The notes: a model not told the origin generated them from the letters alone. A DNA stretch of 32,577 nt from Shewanella surugensis (GCF_023284005.1 NZ_JAKIKS010000064.1:1-32577), one strand, 5' to 3'. Shown: positions 18,215 to 26,218, numbered from the stretch's first letter. A program made the numbers and translations.

Positions 18215-19093
18215 TTAGGCGATAGACATACCTGGGATCTGATGCCAATAACCATTACATTCGTTGCTTCTGTCTAACGGGTAATGTACAGGTTTGATGA
18301 GCTGTTGCTGAAAGCGTGCCATTTGTTGAAATGCATCGGTTGAATCGGCGCTTATTCTGACCAAATCAACGCCAGCGACTTGCATGTCGTGCACGTCATT
18401 AATGAGGTTATACTGATAGCCAGAAAGAGTCTGAATACCGTTGAGCATAAACACGCGCTCTCCTTCACGGCTATTCATTTTTATCCCTTGTGGGTAATTA
18501 ATACAGACATAGCGGCAATCGTCTTTTGAACGGTTTTCGGCGCGGGCAGTAAAGCAACGGGCAGAATAGGCCAGTGGTAAGTAACCCCAAGCAAATACCT
18601 CACACTCAAATTGATTGCGAATGCCTGCCTGTTCAGCTTCTTGCAGTAATTTTTTTAGCCAATCACCAGACAATTCAACGGGCATAACCCAACGGATCAT
18701 GCCTTGTTTCATGAGGACCTTAAGGCTTGATAAGTTATAACAATTAATGCTCGGTCCTGCGACAAAGGGCAGTTTTAAAGCATGCATAATATTCACTGCG
18801 CTAAGATCATTCGCTTCAATTAAAAAATCGCCATTATCACACAGTTTTTTCATGCTATTGATTTCAGCGGGCGCTTCTAGCAATGTCATGGTTGAGATGA
18901 CCACCTGCTTATTGCTTTGGGCGAGTTCTTTAGCAACATTGAGCCAATCTTTAATACCTAACTCACGCCTTTTAGAACAGACGGTTTCACCTAAGTAAAT
19001 GACATCGGCGCTGCTATGACGTGCTTGGTGATAATAAGCTTCAACATCAGCTTTAGGCCAAAAAAATAAACTGGGACCAAGAGAGAACTTCAT
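18215..19093 (-). CDS. ubiV: UbiV, U32-family [4Fe-4S] protein of O2-independent ubiquinone hydroxylation
   Basis: 292 residues. UbiV works with UbiU in a soluble heterodimer that hydroxylates the ubiquinone ring without oxygen, so that ubiquinone can be made anaerobically. Seen here: MKFSLGPSLFFWPKADVEAYY and IYLGETVCSKRREL at the N-terminus, and cysteines at 39, 180, 193 and 197, the same residue numbers as the four [4Fe-4S] ligands known in the E. coli protein. The U32 signature is retained (FAWGYLPLAYSARCFTA). ATG with AGGA about 10 nt upstream. It follows ubiU by 111 nt, a gap holding a small hairpin, and is followed after 27 nt by the decarboxylase gene. Confidence 0.95.
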   Translation of the reverse strand: MKFSLGPSLFFWPKADVEAYYHQARHSSADVIYLGETVCSKRRELGIKDWLNVAKELAQSNKQVVISTMTLLEAPAEINSMKKLCDNGDFLIEANDLSAVNIMHALKLPFVAGPSINCYNLSSLKVLMKQGMIRWVMPVELSGDWLKKLLQEAEQAGIRNQFECEVFAWGYLPLAYSARCFTARAENRSKDDCRYVCINYPQGIKMNSREGERVFMLNGIQTLSGYQYNLINDVHDMQVAGVDLVRISADSTDAFQQMARFQQQLIKPVHYPLDRSNECNGYWHQIPGMSIA

Positions 19094-19158
19094 GTTATTG
19101 CATTCCTAATGTGTATTATCCCCGTGATACTTGAAGATGCAGGATTCAGCTGGAATTA

Positions 19159-19180
19159 AAAGCCTTTTAGACAAGGCTTT
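19159..19180 (-). terminator. intercistronic hairpin between ubiU and ubiV
   Basis: AAAGCCTT (19159-19166) and AAGGCTTT (19173-19180) form an 8-bp stem with a 6-nt loop. On the minus strand the stem is followed by TAATT rather than a long U-run, so it is at most a weak or partial terminator that could lower ubiV and decarboxylase expression relative to ubiU, or protect the ubiU mRNA end. Confidence 0.5.
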
Positions 19181-19204
19181 GAACAGAGCGCCTAATCTTG
19201 CTTC

Positions 19205-20200
19205 TTATTGCCATTTTCTGTGGTAAGCACCTAAGGTGGTTTGGCTGCCTTCAGATAAATTAGCTAAGGTCTCCATCCAGCGGGGTTCTGCTTGATATTG
19301 TTCGGGGGCTGCTTGATATCGATCCAGTGCCGCTCGCCAAGTGTGGGTGACTTGTTCAACATAGGCGGGACTGCGCTGTCTGCCTTCAATTTTAACGGAT
19401 GCGATGCCCATTTTACTGAGCTGTGGGATCAGTTCTAGGGTATTTAAGCTGGTGGGCTCTTCAAGGGCATGATAGATATTATCGTTTACTTCAAAGCGAC
19501 CTTTACACAAGGTGGGGTATCCCGCATTTTCATTGGGTTGATAACGATCAATAAGCACGTTATTTAATCGGCTTTCTAACCCTTGTTCTGTTTCTTGCCA
19601 GCGTACATATTTGGCTGGCGAGCAAGCTCCAGCCGTATTGGGTGATTCGCCCGTCATATAAGAGGACAAGTAACAGCGGCCTTCAGACATAATGCATAAG
19701 CTACCAAAAGCGAACACTTCTAAAGGCACTGGCGTATGGGAGGTGAGTTGTTTCACTTGTTGAATCGATAATACTCTTGGGAGTACGACTCGAGCGACAT
19801 TAAAATTATTATGGAAAAAACGAATGGCTTCTAAATTAGTGGTTGAGGCTTGTACTGATACATGACGCTCTACATCGGGGTAACGGCTAGCGGCATAATC
19901 GAGTACGCCTAAGTCGGCAATAATAAGCGCATCACAACCTATCGCGACAGCATCATCAACGGCGCGACGCCAACGACCTTCATCACCAGGATGAGCAAAA
20001 GTATTAATAGCAACATGGAGTTTTTTACCATGTTGATGCACATAATCTGCACCTTTGGCCAGTTTAGCATCGTTAAAATTTAAGCCTGCAAAATGCCGCG
20101 CGTTGGTATCATTTTTCATACCAATATACACAGCATCAGCGCCATTATCGATTGCTGTTTTTAATGCAGGCAGATTACCTGCGGGGCATAATAATTCCAT
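19205..20200 (-). CDS. ubiU: UbiU, U32-family [4Fe-4S] protein of O2-independent ubiquinone hydroxylation
   Basis: 331 residues, partner of UbiV. Begins MELLCPAGNLPALKTAIDNGADAVYIG, the hallmark of U32 proteins. The four cluster cysteines fall at 169 (GSLCIM), 176 (EGRCYL), 193 (GACSPA) and 232 (TLCKGR), identical in number to the E. coli ligands, so the cluster should form. The U32 family also contains RlhA and TrhP, which hydroxylate RNA and need prephenate; UbiU is told apart by its length, partner gene and context. It is the first gene of the ubiU-ubiV-decarboxylase set, divergent from ubiT, with an FNR-type promoter upstream. Confidence 0.95.
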   Translation of the reverse strand: MELLCPAGNLPALKTAIDNGADAVYIGMKNDTNARHFAGLNFNDAKLAKGADYVHQHGKKLHVAINTFAHPGDEGRWRRAVDDAVAIGCDALIIADLGVLDYAASRYPDVERHVSVQASTTNLEAIRFFHNNFNVARVVLPRVLSIQQVKQLTSHTPVPLEVFAFGSLCIMSEGRCYLSSYMTGESPNTAGACSPAKYVRWQETEQGLESRLNNVLIDRYQPNENAGYPTLCKGRFEVNDNIYHALEEPTSLNTLELIPQLSKMGIASVKIEGRQRSPAYVEQVTHTWRAALDRYQAAPEQYQAEPRWMETLANLSEGSQTTLGAYHRKWQ

Positions 20201-20225
20201 TCATCTGCACATCAATTATTCATTT

Positions 20226-20274
20226 TATGAGCATTCTAATCAGTTCTATACTATTGAGAATTGACCTAGAACAA
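20226..20274 (-). promoter_or_regulatory. FNR-type promoter of ubiU
   Basis: TTGACCTAGAACAA at 20261-20274 matches the FNR consensus (TTGAT-N4-ATCAA) at 8 of 10 defined bases. On the minus strand a -10 hexamer TAGAAT lies at 20238-20233, placing the start near 20226, exactly 41.5 bp from the centre of the box: the spacing of class II FNR-activated promoters. E. coli ubiUV is known to be FNR-dependent, which agrees. The binding itself is inferred. Confidence 0.7.
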
Positions 20275-20368
20275 TGAAAATCGAGAAAGTATAAAATGGG
20301 TTTATCAGCAGAGGCTGTTGAAATGCGTTGTTGAAAAAATCAGCTTGCCTGTTTGTATCTTATCCAAA

Positions 20369-20396
20369 TTGATATTGTTTGATCTATGCCAATAAT
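20369..20396 (+). promoter_or_regulatory. sigma70-type promoter of ubiT
   Basis: TTGATA (20369-20374) and AATAAT (20391-20396) each match the -35 and -10 consensus at five of six bases, with a 16-bp spacer; the start would be near 20403, about 50 nt before the ubiT GTG. No FNR box is centred near it, so ubiT may be expressed with and without oxygen. Confidence 0.5.
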
Positions 20397-20452
20397 CACG
20401 TTTTGAACAGTGGTAAACTGATCTTTCTTATCGCGATCAAGAGAGCGGATTT

Positions 20453-21007
20453 GTGTTGAATTTACTACCTTCTATGCCTATGAGTATGCGTATTAACCTG
20501 TTTACTTATGCTCCCAAAGTATTGCGGCCCAGCTTGAGGTTTATTCCTCATCAATGCCAACAATATGCGTTACTTTCAGCCTTGCACAGTGTGTTTAAAG
20601 ACGCTATCAAAGAAGGTGAACTGGATTTCTTACAGGATAAATGGCTAAAAATAACCATTACCGATTTAGATTTATCTTGGTTACTCAGCATCAAAGATAA
20701 TAAATTTATCATGGCACCAAGACAGTCAAGCCTAAGTGGAACGACTAATATTAGTGAAACGGTGAGTTTTAGTGCCGCTGGGGATGATTTATTATTGATA
20801 GCAGGGCGCAAAGAAGATCCCGACACCTTGTTCTTTCAACGCAGACTTAAAATTGAAGGAGATACAGAACTTGGCTTAGAAGTTAAAAATGTCATCGATG
20901 CCATTGATTTAGATAATCTCCCGAGTATATTGCATTCATGGGTAAACTTTCTTGCTGCGCAGTTACAACAAGTGAAACAAGCGCAAAATGAGCGAAGTAG
21001 AGATTAA
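20453..21007 (+). CDS. ubiT: UbiT, SCP2-domain accessory factor of anaerobic ubiquinone synthesis
   Basis: 184 residues from a GTG preceded by AAGAGAG about 7 nt upstream; the E. coli protein also starts MLN. The SCP2 sterol-carrier-type lipid-binding domain covers about residues 45-150: GELDFLQDKWLKITITDLDLSW, then SFSAAGDDLLLIAGRKEDPDTLFFQRRLKIEGDTELGLEVKN (outlined), which is the most conserved block of the family. UbiT binds prenylated intermediates and is needed with UbiU and UbiV for oxygen-independent ubiquinone synthesis. Divergent from ubiU, the arrangement seen in enterobacteria. Confidence 0.93.
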   Translation: MLNLLPSMPMSMRINLFTYAPKVLRPSLRFIPHQCQQYALLSALHSVFKDAIKEGELDFLQDKWLKITITDLDLSWLLSIKDNKFIMAPRQSSLSGTTNISETVSFSAAGDDLLLIAGRKEDPDTLFFQRRLKIEGDTELGLEVKNVIDAIDLDNLPSILHSWVNFLAAQLQQVKQAQNERSRD

Positions 21008-21084
21008 TTTGAGGCGAGGAAGTTTGTTGACTCATTGGCCTCTCATTGTTATCTATTGCCTGCCGCTTAGATTTGAGTTTGCCT

Positions 21085-21196
21085 TAATATAGCGACCTAC
21101 ATTCTTTTTATCCAAGAGTCACAAAATAATCAGGCCACCCAAGAGTCATTTACTGGGCGTAGATACTCTCTAATTCATCAATGAGTCGCTATATTA
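21085..21196. mobile_element. possible 112-bp MITE-like element
   Basis: TAATATAGCGAC (21085-21096) and GTCGCTATATTA (21185-21196) are perfect 12-bp inverted ends bounding 112 bp; the outermost TA on each side could be a TA target duplication, as made by IS630/Tc1-type elements. Inside, CCAAGAGTCA occurs twice (21112-21121, 21139-21148). The right end supplies the TAG stop of the adjoining minus-strand gene. No second copy is in the window, so a simple long-range hairpin between convergent genes is the alternative. Confidence 0.45.
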
Positions 21197-21722
21197 TTTG
21201 CTCGCTCTCATTGGGTAAGGGGCAGATTTTATTTTCCGTATTCGTATTTAACTGAAAATTCCCCTCTTGCGTGGCTTTTTCAGGATGATTGCTTTCATCA
21301 AAATATTGAGAAACGAAAGTTCCACCCATTTTATGTGTAAAGGTCAAGAGTACCCGTAACTTTAAGCCATTATAATATTTAGGATAATCAAGCGTAAACC
21401 ATAAAGTCGCTTCCATAGGTGCTGTTTTCGTATAATAGTAATCACCACCGACATTTTCGTGGGATGCTTTGCCTGCTTTAGCGCCTTCAAAAGGCAGTGC
21501 ACAAAAAGTGGTTGCTGTACTAAACACATTATATAAATGACTATGTAAAGTAGGACGGCCATATAATGTTTGCCCATGATTAATGGTGATCTCACCCGTT
21601 AAAATCTGGCCTGCTAATGTATCGGGTGTATCATTTTGATATTCTTCCTCATGCTGCAACCCATAACTAATCACTAAAATGAGAAAGATAATGCTGACAA
21701 TGAAGATGGCAATACGCGACAT
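21189..21722 (-). CDS. membrane-anchored small protein of unknown function
   Basis: 177 residues, no family recognised. One N-terminal hydrophobic segment (residues 4-21, IAIFIVSIIFLILVISYG) is followed by a charged stretch (QHEEEYQND) and a soluble region of about 150 residues with aromatic-rich strands (GGDYYYTKTAPMEATLWFTL, LKLRVLLTFTHKMGGTFVSQYF) and two cysteines (one in TTFCALP, one near the end in ENKICPLP) that could pair in the periplasm. Its last bases and stop lie in one end of the 112-bp inverted-repeat element, so the natural C-terminus may have been changed. Convergent with ubiT. Confidence 0.72.
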   Translation of the reverse strand: MSRIAIFIVSIIFLILVISYGLQHEEEYQNDTPDTLAGQILTGEITINHGQTLYGRPTLHSHLYNVFSTATTFCALPFEGAKAGKASHENVGGDYYYTKTAPMEATLWFTLDYPKYYNGLKLRVLLTFTHKMGGTFVSQYFDESNHPEKATQEGNFQLNTNTENKICPLPNESEQII

Positions 21723-21995
21723 GATTTTCCTATTTTAGTTAACATATTCTCAATAACATAAGAATATGGAGACTCATGACCTATTTAGAGTGTAATCGTT
21801 AATATCATCACTTGCTGGTATATTGTATGTTGTTTAGTAAAGATAATGCCTGCCATCATTTAGTTTTGGTCATGATGGCAGATCGCTTTTGGCTGCTCAT
21901 TGTTGGTGAATAGTCATGGGGTGCTGGGTTATTCTTGCAGCTAATTGCACTTAACCGACTAGGGTACTTTGTAATAGACGGCCCGCCTCATGGTT

Positions 21996-22200
21996 TTATC
22001 AATCGCTGTCAGTACAACTACCATGAAAGAGCTTGAGCGCGTTTTAGTAAGATAAGTGGCCAGGTTGAACTCAGCCAGTAAAAATAAGCACGTTACTTTT
22101 ATCACCAAGGTCTGTTATGACCTTGGCTAGTTTTCCTTGGCTTAATAAAAGTCCAAACAAGCTTGTTTAAAAGGAAGCGTCAATATAGGTCTTGATTATT
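21996..22200 (+). repeat. dispersed repeat, copy A
   Basis: About 205 bp closely related to copy B (29791-29990) and, over its first half, to copy C (31098-31194). Shared blocks include CAGTACAACTACC, GTTTTAGTAAGATAAGTGG (with copy C), TTGGCTTAATAAAAGTCC and GGAAGCGTCAATATAGG (with copy B). It holds the hairpin CCAAGGTC-TGTTAT-GACCTTGG (22105-22126). No coding potential seen. Likely a non-autonomous element or an intergenic repeat. Confidence 0.75.
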
Positions 22201-22655
22201 TTGTTTCTTATTATTTAATTAACGTGTTAGTTGAATATAGAACATAAAAATGGTTATAACAAAAAGCCCCCCTAGGCTTATTTGAGGTCTATTGCTTCAT
22301 GAGTAATAATGTGAATAATTAAACGTGAAAAAAGACTCGTTTTGGCGACCGGTCATATAGGAAGCCTAAACCTAAATTCATATAATAAGTGTACCACTAA
22401 TGTTAATGATAACCCCATATTATAAGTTGATAATTTTAGTTTTACAATTCATTGAAATAGATTCTTTATTATTTTGATGGATTAATGTTTATCACTGTTC
22501 GTGGTTGGATATAGAGTAAATATATTAAATATTAAGATACACATTAGTACCCTAATATATTGAATAAATCCTTTGTTTACTTTATTATTTCAATATTCAT
22601 TTTCAGTAAGTTGACATTCCTTCTCGTTAATATGAAAATATGATAGGTATATTCA
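22201..22655. other. AT-rich intergenic region before the glycine-rich gene
   Basis: I see no gene here. AAGCC (22264-22268) and GGCTT with a C-rich loop form a small hairpin that on the minus strand runs into five T, terminator-like but without a minus-strand gene to end. TTGACA at 22611-22616 followed 17 bp later by GAAAAT could be a promoter for the gene at 22656, but its start would fall on the ribosome binding site, so I hold it as weak. Confidence 0.4.
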
Positions 22656-24926
22656 ATGTGTAATAAATTAACCATTAATAATGCTCACTTAGTAATTAGA
22701 AATAATCTCACTAAAATAACAGGCCTATTTTTATTGAGTAGCAGTTTTTCAATTATTGCTAATGAATTGATTGCCGATGGTAAAATACACCGAATAAATG
22801 CCACAGGCCAAGCCATTGAATATAGCATTCCTGCTAATATTGGTAAGTATCAGTATTTAGAAATCACCACTAAAGGCGGAGATGGTGGAAAATCTTACTC
22901 ATGTTTCTTCACCTGTAAGACCGTAGGAGGAGGAACTGGCGCCACTCTAACAGCAATTTATCCTGTCGATACCCATAATACCAATACTCTGACACAAGGA
23001 GACCGCATACGTTTTATCATCGGCCAAAAAGGGGAAGATGATAATAATAAATACGGTTATGGCGGTGGTGGTGGGGGCGGTGGCACGGGAGTTCTTCTTT
23101 CTAATCACAACTCATGGGATTTAATGCTGGTTGCTGGTGCAGGCGGAGGAGCTTTCACCAGTGATTTTGCTGGACAAACAGGAAAATCTGGTGAGGCTGC
23201 TTCTATGAATGGCACCAGTGGAAAAGGTGGAGGCGGACATGGTGGCAGTGATGGAAATGGAGGACAAAGTTATCAAAATTGGTCCAATGTTGCTGGTGGT
23301 GGCGGCGGAGCCTATAGTGATGGAGCGGATCATGATAAAGAAGGTGAGCAAGATTATGCAACCAGTGACAAGGTAAGAGGTAAATTGGGTTATCCAAATG
23401 GCGATAGAGGCGGTGATCATGGCTCTAAAGGAGGCTGGGGCTTTGGTGGCGGTGGTGCTTCACGCAGCAATCTAACCGGGGCTGGTGGAGGCGGGGGCTA
23501 TAGTGGAGGGGGTGGTGGCGAAGATTACTTTGGCGGCGGCGGTGGCGGCAGCTGGCCGACAGTCGTAACCAATCAAGCAGACATAAAAGTAAGCATACAG
23601 GTCATTTATCGCGCTAATGCTAACAGCGGCGGTAGCGTTGCTACAACTAGTCCTGAGCATGGCTTCATTGAATATCGTTTTGTGGACTTTTTTGCGGGTG
23701 TCAATCTCAATCGGACTCATAACAACGAAGCCGTCATTCATGTCCCCAAACCTAAATTTCTCAACGGAACGGATGTTGTTCATAATAAGATTGATCGCCA
23801 AAAAGAATTTTTAGTTGAAACTGAACAAGATACTCATATTGATACCAAGCCATTACCCAATTCCATACCGCCTGGTTCATCTCTCAGCATCGAGAACAGC
23901 GTCACATTAACAAACGGTCAAGTCATCAAGTCCGCTCCTTATTACATCGGCGTGCCTATGCCTTTTTATATGAGTGTTGAAAACAGTGGTCAGCATTTTT
24001 TCACCATTGATACGAATACCTATAGTGATATAGGTACACAGAAGGGAGCGTTAGAAGATGTTGCTGAGCTTGGACTGTTTTATTTAGTGCCTGAGCGCAG
24101 TATGGCTGACAGTTATTGCATTAAAGATGGTGATTATGTGTCTGTGCAAATGCAGCACAATGGCCAGCTGTGGCATTGGTATACAGGCGAGTATAGCTAT
24201 GTTAATAACTATTATAAAATCATCGCCGTTAACTCAACTAAGCCTTATGCACGAGATGCACACTTTCAACTCACTAACCTCACGAACCCTGAAGGCTGTA
24301 CTATCAGTGGCGATAAAATTCAGCTAAAAAACCATGCCAATGGTTTTATAACGGTCAATCAATATGGACAACTGAAAACCAGCAAAGCTCGCACGGATCC
24401 CCACCCTGATGATTACGGTGCTCAAATCACATTACACAGTGTGCCTACAACAACGCAAGAAACAGACGCTCTCAATCCATTTGAATTAGATATTGCCTGG
24501 GCTGGATATGGTACTAGCTCAAACTCAATCGAATTAAAAGTCACAGCCGAAAATAAAACTGTCACTTTTACTCCACATCATCTTAAAGATGACATTTATT
24601 ATTTAAGACTGTCTAATGCACTTGCTTTTGAGCAATGTAATAGTGAGTCAACCGGAATGCAAATTCATGAAATTGTCAATCTCGTGAGAAATGAAAACCA
24701 ACCCAATCATTTACAATGGGACTTCTCTCAAGCCAGAGTACGCTACACTGAATATCCATCACTGAGAAATCAATGGTCAACTTTTGATGATGCTTACTTC
24801 CAATTAGAGGGAAATGATATATCCAGCTTTCATGCATGGTTTATTAATCAAGATGACGCAATGCACGGCTTTTATGCAGAAAAAGACATGAATGATAATT
24901 GGGAACGATACTGCCCCACTGATTAA
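22656..24926 (+). CDS. secreted protein with ALK/LTK-like glycine-rich domain
   Basis: 756 residues. A signal-peptide-like segment ends near residue 36 (ITGLFLLSSSFSIIA, then NELIADG). Residues about 45-340 form a glycine-rich domain: YGGGGGGGGTGVLL, LMLVAGAGGGAF, AGGGGGAY, GWGFGGGGASR, GAGGGGGYSGG and YFGGGGGGSWP, closed by EHGFIEYRF. The order of poly-Gly tracts, the hydrophobic-AGAGGG strand and the terminal GxGxxxxxF strand resemble the glycine-rich domain of animal ALK/LTK receptors and similar bacterial and phage-tip domains built of polyglycine-II helices. Residues about 400-600 contain short repeating beta units (YVSVQMQHNGQLWHW, QLKNHANGFITVNQYGQLKT) suggestive of a beta-trefoil/fascin-like lectin fold; the last 150 residues are unassigned. 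No anchor is visible. Adhesion or ligand binding is likely but inferred. A terminator follows directly. Confidence 0.82.
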   Translation: MCNKLTINNAHLVIRNNLTKITGLFLLSSSFSIIANELIADGKIHRINATGQAIEYSIPANIGKYQYLEITTKGGDGGKSYSCFFTCKTVGGGTGATLTAIYPVDTHNTNTLTQGDRIRFIIGQKGEDDNNKYGYGGGGGGGGTGVLLSNHNSWDLMLVAGAGGGAFTSDFAGQTGKSGEAASMNGTSGKGGGGHGGSDGNGGQSYQNWSNVAGGGGGAYSDGADHDKEGEQDYATSDKVRGKLGYPNGDRGGDHGSKGGWGFGGGGASRSNLTGAGGGGGYSGGGGGEDYFGGGGGGSWPTVVTNQADIKVSIQVIYRANANSGGSVATTSPEHGFIEYRFVDFFAGVNLNRTHNNEAVIHVPKPKFLNGTDVVHNKIDRQKEFLVETEQDTHIDTKPLPNSIPPGSSLSIENSVTLTNGQVIKSAPYYIGVPMPFYMSVENSGQHFFTIDTNTYSDIGTQKGALEDVAELGLFYLVPERSMADSYCIKDGDYVSVQMQHNGQLWHWYTGEYSYVNNYYKIIAVNSTKPYARDAHFQLTNLTNPEGCTISGDKIQLKNHANGFITVNQYGQLKTSKARTDPHPDDYGAQITLHSVPTTTQETDALNPFELDIAWAGYGTSSNSIELKVTAENKTVTFTPHHLKDDIYYLRLSNALAFEQCNSESTGMQIHEIVNLVRNENQPNHLQWDFSQARVRYTEYPSLRNQWSTFDDAYFQLEGNDISSFHAWFINQDDAMHGFYAEKDMNDNWERYCPTD

Positions 24927-24957
24927 CCTTATATTTTAATATTACTCTAGCAATAGA

Positions 24958-24992
24958 AATACCTTAGTCGTTACATGCTAAGGTATTTTTTA
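24958..24992 (+). terminator. intrinsic terminator of the glycine-rich protein gene
   Basis: AATACCTTAG (24958-24967) and CTAAGGTATT (24978-24987) form a perfect 10-bp stem with a 10-nt loop, followed by a run of T (24986-24991). Confidence 0.85.
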
Positions 24993-25039
24993 GATAAAGT
25001 GATTAATAATGGCTGGCTTTAATTTTCTCTTATATCTAT

Positions 25040-25642
25040 TTAACGGGGGCTTTCATAAGTTCCATCTTTTCGAGATTGTAAACGAGTTTTCAATTTTTCT
25101 TTGAGTTCGCTTTGTTTGTTATTTTTCTTTATTAAAGGAATCGACGAACTCAATGCTTGCGAACCGTTTTCTTTCAATTTATTCTGACTGACTCCACTAC
25201 TTTTTTTGTATGGACTTTCATAGGTTCCGTCATGTCTAGATAGCAAGCGTGCCTTAATTTTTTCTTTTAAGTTATTCTGACTTTCAATACTTGATTTCAC
25301 ACCGAGCTTGGGACTATCTACACTGTAAAGTTTTAGTTCATTACTTAATTTTTCAATAAGAAAATCAGATATTATCTCTAATGTTTTCTCTGGCTTACAA
25401 AAAAACCACTCAGAAAATCTACCTGTTGATCTGTGCTTTTTTCGTGTGAATTTTTGAGATATTCTATTATGCAACTCAGCCTCAACGTACCTAAGCTCTT
25501 CGTCATCAATTTCATACGCTTTAAACAACTCATAATCAGGATTTTCTGTTTGTGATATGCGTTTGTGAGGCATTTGAGTTGTCATCCCAACTTTCGACAT
25601 GTTCTCTTTATTTCTATCCCATGCAATATAAATGCAACCCAA
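25040..25642 (-). CDS. GIY-YIG nuclease-domain protein with duplicated C-terminal motif
   Basis: 200 residues from a TTG start (AAGG about 8 nt upstream); the start is forced because the GIY element begins at residue 3 (CIYIA), with the YIG element KVGMT at residues 17-21. Then follow KRISQTENPDYELFKAYEI, the catalytic-region helix VEAELHNRI, and GRFSEWFF near residue 75, as in T5orf172/MUG113-like GIY-YIG domains. The C-terminus carries the same motif twice, KEKIKARLLSRHDGTYESP and KEKLKTRLQSRKDGTYESP, joined by a basic low-complexity linker; these may be DNA-binding units. An accessory gene of phage or mobile-element type. Promoter-like sequence 40 nt upstream is shared with two other genes in the window. 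Confidence 0.83.
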   Translation of the reverse strand: MGCIYIAWDRNKENMSKVGMTTQMPHKRISQTENPDYELFKAYEIDDEELRYVEAELHNRISQKFTRKKHRSTGRFSEWFFCKPEKTLEIISDFLIEKLSNELKLYSVDSPKLGVKSSIESQNNLKEKIKARLLSRHDGTYESPYKKSSGVSQNKLKENGSQALSSSIPLIKKNNKQSELKEKLKTRLQSRKDGTYESPR

Positions 25643-25681
25643 ATTATCAACCTTAAATATGAAAACTTACAACGAAATGCT

Positions 25682-25790
25682 AACCTTTTTATAGTGCACA
25701 TGCTCGATTACTTTATCTTATAAACGCCAGACCAGTACTCTTTATCAAAAAAAACGAATCACTAATATACTGTATTTTATATGATTTACT
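25682..25790 (-). promoter_or_regulatory. shared upstream module, copy 1 (before the GIY-YIG gene)
   Basis: Minus-strand core GAGCATGTGCACTATAAAAA then GGTT (25682-25708), closely related to cores at 30442-30468 and 32257-32280. A second block at 25762-25790 is identical to 32279-32307 at 27 of 29 bases. The core includes a TATAAA -10-like element and ends 40 nt before the start codon. Confidence 0.6.
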
Positions 25791-26003
25791 AGCTAATCGA
25801 ATTACTATACTCTGCTCTCTTAAACGAGCAGTTATAGAATGTATCATCAAGAATTACCTTTGTATATAAAACACGTAACTTTTGAAAGAAGCCATTGATC
25901 CAGCTCACAATTATCATAAACAGCTTCCACTCAACAAATTCAACTCGAAACACCACTCTGCTTTGTGCTGTTTATTTTTCTTGTTCTTTTTTCTTTTTAA
26001 CCT
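25791..26003. other. AT-rich intergenic stretch without a gene
   Basis: Part of a 1-kb gene-free region between the GIY-YIG and phosphatase genes. An ACCTTTGTATATAA near 25853 resembles the shared upstream module but lacks the rest of it. Nothing else recognised. Confidence 0.4.
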
Positions 26004-26111
26004 TGTGTAGATGCAACGGTGACCGTTGATGGCAGGGATGCCATCGTCGAGCTTACAGGGACGTACTTGCAGTGTGTCACAGAGGTATCTACACATAAGC
26101 CTGCGGCAGGC
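26004..26111 (+). repeat. structured intergenic repeat, copy 1
   Basis: A closing stem TGTGTAGAT / ATCTACACA (26004-26012, 26087-26095) encloses hairpins CAACGG-TGA-CCGTTG (26014-26028) and GATGGC-AGGGAT-GCCATC (26028-26045), then a conserved single-strand-like block ACAGGGACGTACTTGC. It is followed by GCCTG-CGG-CAGGC (26099-26111). Copy 2 lies at 26465-26571 with a different stem around the same AGGGAT loop, which supports a conserved fold. Confidence 0.75.
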
Positions 26112-26218
26112 AATAAGTACAATTAACCTCATGGTCAACGACCAACTCACTTAACAAAAAATTAGCCACTAGCTACACAGAAAATGTGATCAATTTTCAT
26201 TTAAAAGTTTACCTATGC

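Noticed and set aside
20369..20385. Two TTGAT half sites ahead of ubiT as an FNR box
   Set aside because: They are direct, not inverted, repeats; they fit better as a -35 element and chance sequence. The better FNR box is at 20261-20274.
23121..23801. Frames antisense to the glycine-rich gene
   Set aside because: Shadows produced by GGN codons read on the other strand; the plus-strand protein has a signal peptide and terminator and explains the region.
25914..26150. 78-codon minus-strand frame
   Set aside because: It runs through structured repeat copy 1, is rich in Cys and Arg as expected of translated repeat DNA, and has no ribosome binding site.
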